Shown: positions 5,581 through 8,034 of the stretch, in pieces | How the letters are laid out: each line of letters opens with the position of its first letter | How positions within the stretch are numbered: position 1 is the first letter of the stretch | Assembly: GCA_001873585.1 (NCBI GenBank) | Contig: MNZL01000021.1 | Span: 1-8,034 of the forward strand | DNA from: Rhodobacterales bacterium CG2_30_65_12 | GTDB taxonomy: Bacteria; Pseudomonadota; Alphaproteobacteria; Rhodobacterales; Rhodobacteraceae | DNA: 8,034 nucleotides | Direction: 5' to 3' | Translations under genes and position numbers: made by a program | The notes under the pieces: generated by a model | What the model saw: only the letters and a program-made list of their open reading frames with translations | Databases searched by the model: none | What the model was told of the DNA's origin: nothing

Positions 5581-6885
5581 ATGGAAAATCTGGTGGAAAA
5601 GGCCCGTGCGCTCGGGGCACAGGGATGGGAGATCGCCCAAGCCTGGCTGACCTCGCCCGCCGCATGGTCGCAACTCGCGCTTCTGCTGCTGGCGTGGATC
5701 GCGGCGGTGCTGGCAGCCAAACGCCTTGCCCCGGTGCTGAAGCGGCTGATCGCGCCACCCGAAGCGCAGGCCCACGCCATCGCCAATACGCGCCGTTTCG
5801 CGCTGATTTTCCTCCCGCTGCTACTGCCACTTCTCGCCTATGGCTTCACCGCCGCCGGCGAACAGGTGACACGCTCTGTGTTCGGCTCCGGCGCGGTGAT
5901 CGCCTTCGGCAAGCGGGTGTTTCTCTTTCTCGCTGCGCGGATCCTGGTGAAGGATATCGTCACCGACCCGTTCCTGCGGCTGATGGGGCGTTATGTGCTG
6001 GTGCCGGTGGCGGCGCTCTACGCTCTCGGGCTGACCGACGAAATCGTGGCTTGGCTCGGCGGCCTCACGGTGACGATGGGCAACATTTCCTTTTCCGTGC
6101 TCGCGGTGGCGCGCGGGGCGATCGCGGGGGGCTTGCTGTTCTGGCTCGGGCGCTGGTCGAACGACCAGTCGGCGGCCTTCATCGGCAAGAAGCAAGCGCT
6201 GCGCCCGGCGACCCGCACGCTGGCCGCCAAGACCGCCGAGATCGCCATTTTCGGCGCGGCCTTCCTTTTGCTGATGAACATCATGGGCGTATCGCTTACC
6301 TCGCTCGCCGTGCTTGGCGGCGCGATCGGCGTGGGCCTCGGGTTTGGCTTGCAGAAGATCGCCTCCAATTTCATCTCCGGTGTGATCCTGCTGCTCGAAG
6401 GGCAAGCCACGGTGGGCGACTTCGTTGAGCTTGACGGCGGCGAGGCGGGCACGATCGTGAAAATGACCGCCCGCGCGGCGATTCTGGAAACTTTCGATGG
6501 CCGTTGGGTCGTGGTGCCGAACGAGGATTTTATCACCACGCGGGTGACGAACTATTCCGACAGTGGCAGTGCCAACCGCTACGAAGCGCCTTTTTCCGTC
6601 TCTTACGATACCGATATCAACCTTGTGCCTGAGATTATCGAAGCCGCTGTGGAGAGGCTCGATTTCGTGCTCGAAGCACCCGAGGAGCCGGATTGCGAAC
6701 TGCGCGGGTTTGGCGATTCTGGCATTGATTTTGCTTGTGAATTCTGGGTGAACGGCATCGACGATGGCCGCAACAAATACACCTCAAAGGTGCTGTTTGC
6801 GATCTGGAACGCGTTGAAAGAAGCCGGGATCGAGATCCCCTATCCGCATCGGGTGATCGAGATCAAGGGGCAGGACGCGGTGTGA
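5581..6885 (+). CDS. MscS-family mechanosensitive ion channel with extra N-terminal membrane helices
   Basis: This encodes a 434-aa inner-membrane protein, larger than E. coli MscS (286 aa). Hydrophobic segments are visible near 31-46, 72-90, 104-123, 137-160, 172-190 and 218-236. They precede the pore helix region SLAVLGGAIGVGLGFGLQKI (241-260), rich in the Gly/Ala packing typical of MscS TM3. The family's cytoplasmic beta domain follows: VGDFVELDGGEAGTI (278-292), then VVPNEDFITTRVTNYS (311-326), and an alpha/beta C-terminal domain ending in IPYPHR (419-424), a version of the family's PYPHR end. The role would be release of solutes during hypo-osmotic shock; gating or ion preference cannot be read. 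The ATG at 5581 has GAGGGG three bases before it. The 96-bp gap upstream holds three GATCGG copies (5475-5498) but no clear promoter or terminator. The gene overlaps the following flavoprotein start by 4 nt (GTGA). Confidence 0.95.
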   Translation: MENLVEKARALGAQGWEIAQAWLTSPAAWSQLALLLLAWIAAVLAAKRLAPVLKRLIAPPEAQAHAIANTRRFALIFLPLLLPLLAYGFTAAGEQVTRSVFGSGAVIAFGKRVFLFLAARILVKDIVTDPFLRLMGRYVLVPVAALYALGLTDEIVAWLGGLTVTMGNISFSVLAVARGAIAGGLLFWLGRWSNDQSAAFIGKKQALRPATRTLAAKTAEIAIFGAAFLLLMNIMGVSLTSLAVLGGAIGVGLGFGLQKIASNFISGVILLLEGQATVGDFVELDGGEAGTIVKMTARAAILETFDGRWVVVPNEDFITTRVTNYSDSGSANRYEAPFSVSYDTDINLVPEIIEAAVERLDFVLEAPEEPDCELRGFGDSGIDFACEFWVNGIDDGRNKYTSKVLFAIWNALKEAGIEIPYPHRVIEIKGQDAV

Positions 6886-8034
6886 GGCGGGCGCTCGTCA
6901 TTGGCGCCGGTCCTGCCGGGCTGATGGCGGCCGGCGCGCTGGCGCGGGCCGGGCTCGCGGTGGTGGTCGCAGAGGCCAAGCCCACGGTCGGGCGCAAGCT
7001 CCTGATGGCCGGCAAATCGGGGCTGAATCTCACCAAGGACGAGCCGCCCGAGCGGTTTCGCGCTGCCTACTGCGGGAGTGTGGCGGGGCTGGTGCAAGAC
7101 GCGGTTGCAAGCTTCGGGCCCGAGGCCGTTGCCGCTTGGGCGCGGGCGCTGGGGCAGGAGGTGTTTACCGGCTCATCCGGCCGGGTATTTCCCAAGGTGA
7201 TGAAAGCCTCGCCGCTCTTGCGCGCCTGGCTGGCCGAACTTGCCGGGTTGGGGGTCGCGCTGCGCACCCGCTGGCGCTGGACCGGGTTCGACGGCGCGGG
7301 GCTGGCCTTCGACACGCCAGAGGGCCGCGCGGTGCTACACCCGGATGTGACGGTGTTGGCACTCGGCGGGGCAAGCTGGGCTCGGCTCGGCTCCGATGGG
7401 GCCTGGGCGCCTTGGCTGGCCGCGAAAGGCGCAGCACTCGCGCCGTTTCAACCGGCTAACGCAGGGCTGCGCGTGGCGTGGTCGCAGCACATGGCCCGCC
7501 ACTACGGCGCGCCGGTGAAGGTGGCCCGGCTCGACGCGGGCGGCGTGGCGGTGCGCGGCGAGTTCGTGATCTCGGCGCGGGGGCTCGAAGGCAGCGCGAT
7601 CTACGCCGTGAGCCGGATGGTGCGCGAGGGCGCCGGGATCCGGCTCGATCTGTGCCCGGATTGGAGCGAAGCGGAGGTGGCGGCCCGCCTTTCCCGCCCA
7701 CGCGGCAAGGCCACACTCTCGGCACACCTGCGCAAGACGCTGCGGCTCGATCCGGCCCGCCTTGCGCTGCTCCTGGAGTTTGGCCGGCCCTTACCGGAGG
7801 GCGCGGCGCTTGCCGCTCTGGTAAAAGCCTTACCCGTGCGCCATGCGGGTCTGCGCCCGCTCGACGAGGCGATCTCGACGGCAGGGGGCATCGCGGTGGA
7901 GGCTCTCGACGGTTACATGCTGCGCGCCGTGCCGGGGGTGTTTGTTGCCGGCGAGATGCTCGACTGGGAAGCGCCGACCGGCGGCTACCTGATCACCGGC
8001 TGCCTCGCCACTGGGCGGGCGGCGGGGCAGGCGG
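6882..8034 (+). CDS. HI0933/BaiN-type NAD(P)/FAD-dependent flavoprotein (PP_4765-like, TIGR03862), 3' end outside window
   Basis: The frame is open from GTG 6882 to the window edge (384 codons), probably nearly the whole protein, since this family is around 390-410 aa. The N-terminal FAD-binding Rossmann motif is GAGPAG (8-13), with E31 at the end of the second strand as the expected ribose ligand. VGRKLLMAGKSGLNLT (36-51) is the variant of the HI0933 motif GRKxxxSGGGRCN that I associate with the TIGR03862 subfamily. Near the end, GVFVAGEMLDWEAPTGGYLI (352-371) followed by TGCLATGRAAG is the C-terminal FAD-binding region. The start is GTG, overlapping the channel gene's stop (GTGA). A downstream ATG at residue 15 would destroy the FAD motif, so GTG is right. 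The substrate is unknown, and no functional link to the mechanosensitive channel is established beyond co-translation. Confidence 0.93.
   Translation, partial: MRRALVIGAGPAGLMAAGALARAGLAVVVAEAKPTVGRKLLMAGKSGLNLTKDEPPERFRAAYCGSVAGLVQDAVASFGPEAVAAWARALGQEVFTGSSGRVFPKVMKASPLLRAWLAELAGLGVALRTRWRWTGFDGAGLAFDTPEGRAVLHPDVTVLALGGASWARLGSDGAWAPWLAAKGAALAPFQPANAGLRVAWSQHMARHYGAPVKVARLDAGGVAVRGEFVISARGLEGSAIYAVSRMVREGAGIRLDLCPDWSEAEVAARLSRPRGKATLSAHLRKTLRLDPARLALLLEFGRPLPEGAALAALVKALPVRHAGLRPLDEAISTAGGIAVEALDGYMLRAVPGVFVAGEMLDWEAPTGGYLITGCLATGRAAGQA

Overview
The window is a gene-dense stretch of a GC-rich bacterial chromosome (about two-thirds G+C in the coding lines I counted by hand). It most resembles an alphaproteobacterium of the Rhodobacterales/Rhodobacteraceae type. 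That placement rests on codon bias, on tight gene overlaps (ATGA, GTGA and a 14-nt overlap), and on family resemblance of the proteins: a PmbA-type protein next to an inositol-monophosphatase-family protein, a GntR-like LacI regulator, and a flavoprotein with a GKSGLNLT motif. It is inference; no rRNA or other phylogenetic marker is present.

Layout. Positions 1-105 hold no gene I can support; 60-105 is an AT-rich 3' flank of the tRNA. The minus strand then carries, in reading order from right to left, a pmbA/tldE gene (4004-2658), an inositol-monophosphatase-family phosphatase starting at TTG and overlapping pmbA (2671-1892), a hairpin/palindrome, a LacI/GntR-type regulator with its own promoter (1789-725), a small exported PEBP-like protein in noticeably less GC-rich DNA (678-280), and tRNA-Arg(CCU) (182-106).

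From a 119-bp divergent intergenic region (4005-4123) the plus strand carries an SDR oxidoreductase (4124-4876), a short crotonase-fold protein overlapping it by 4 nt (4873-5484), a large MscS-family mechanosensitive channel (5581-6885), and an HI0933/BaiN-type flavoprotein overlapping the channel gene by 4 nt and running off the right edge (6882 onward).

How the genes work together. PmbA (TldE) is half of the TldD/TldE protease, and tldD is not in the window. The coupled phosphatase is probably housekeeping (inositol phosphate, PAP or a related small phosphate ester). The SDR and crotonase-like genes form a translationally coupled pair, presumably for an acyl-CoA or related substrate, but the crotonase lacks both glutamates used by classical hydratases. 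The regulator lies beside a TACCGGTA palindrome resembling gluconate-repressor sites, yet no sugar catabolic operon is adjacent, so its targets are itself or distant genes. I see no phage, IS element, CRISPR array, toxin-antitoxin pair or clear novel multi-gene system. The points most worth checking are the degenerate crotonase, the dual-purpose palindrome before the regulator, the TTG start, and the compositionally distinct exported protein beside the tRNA.
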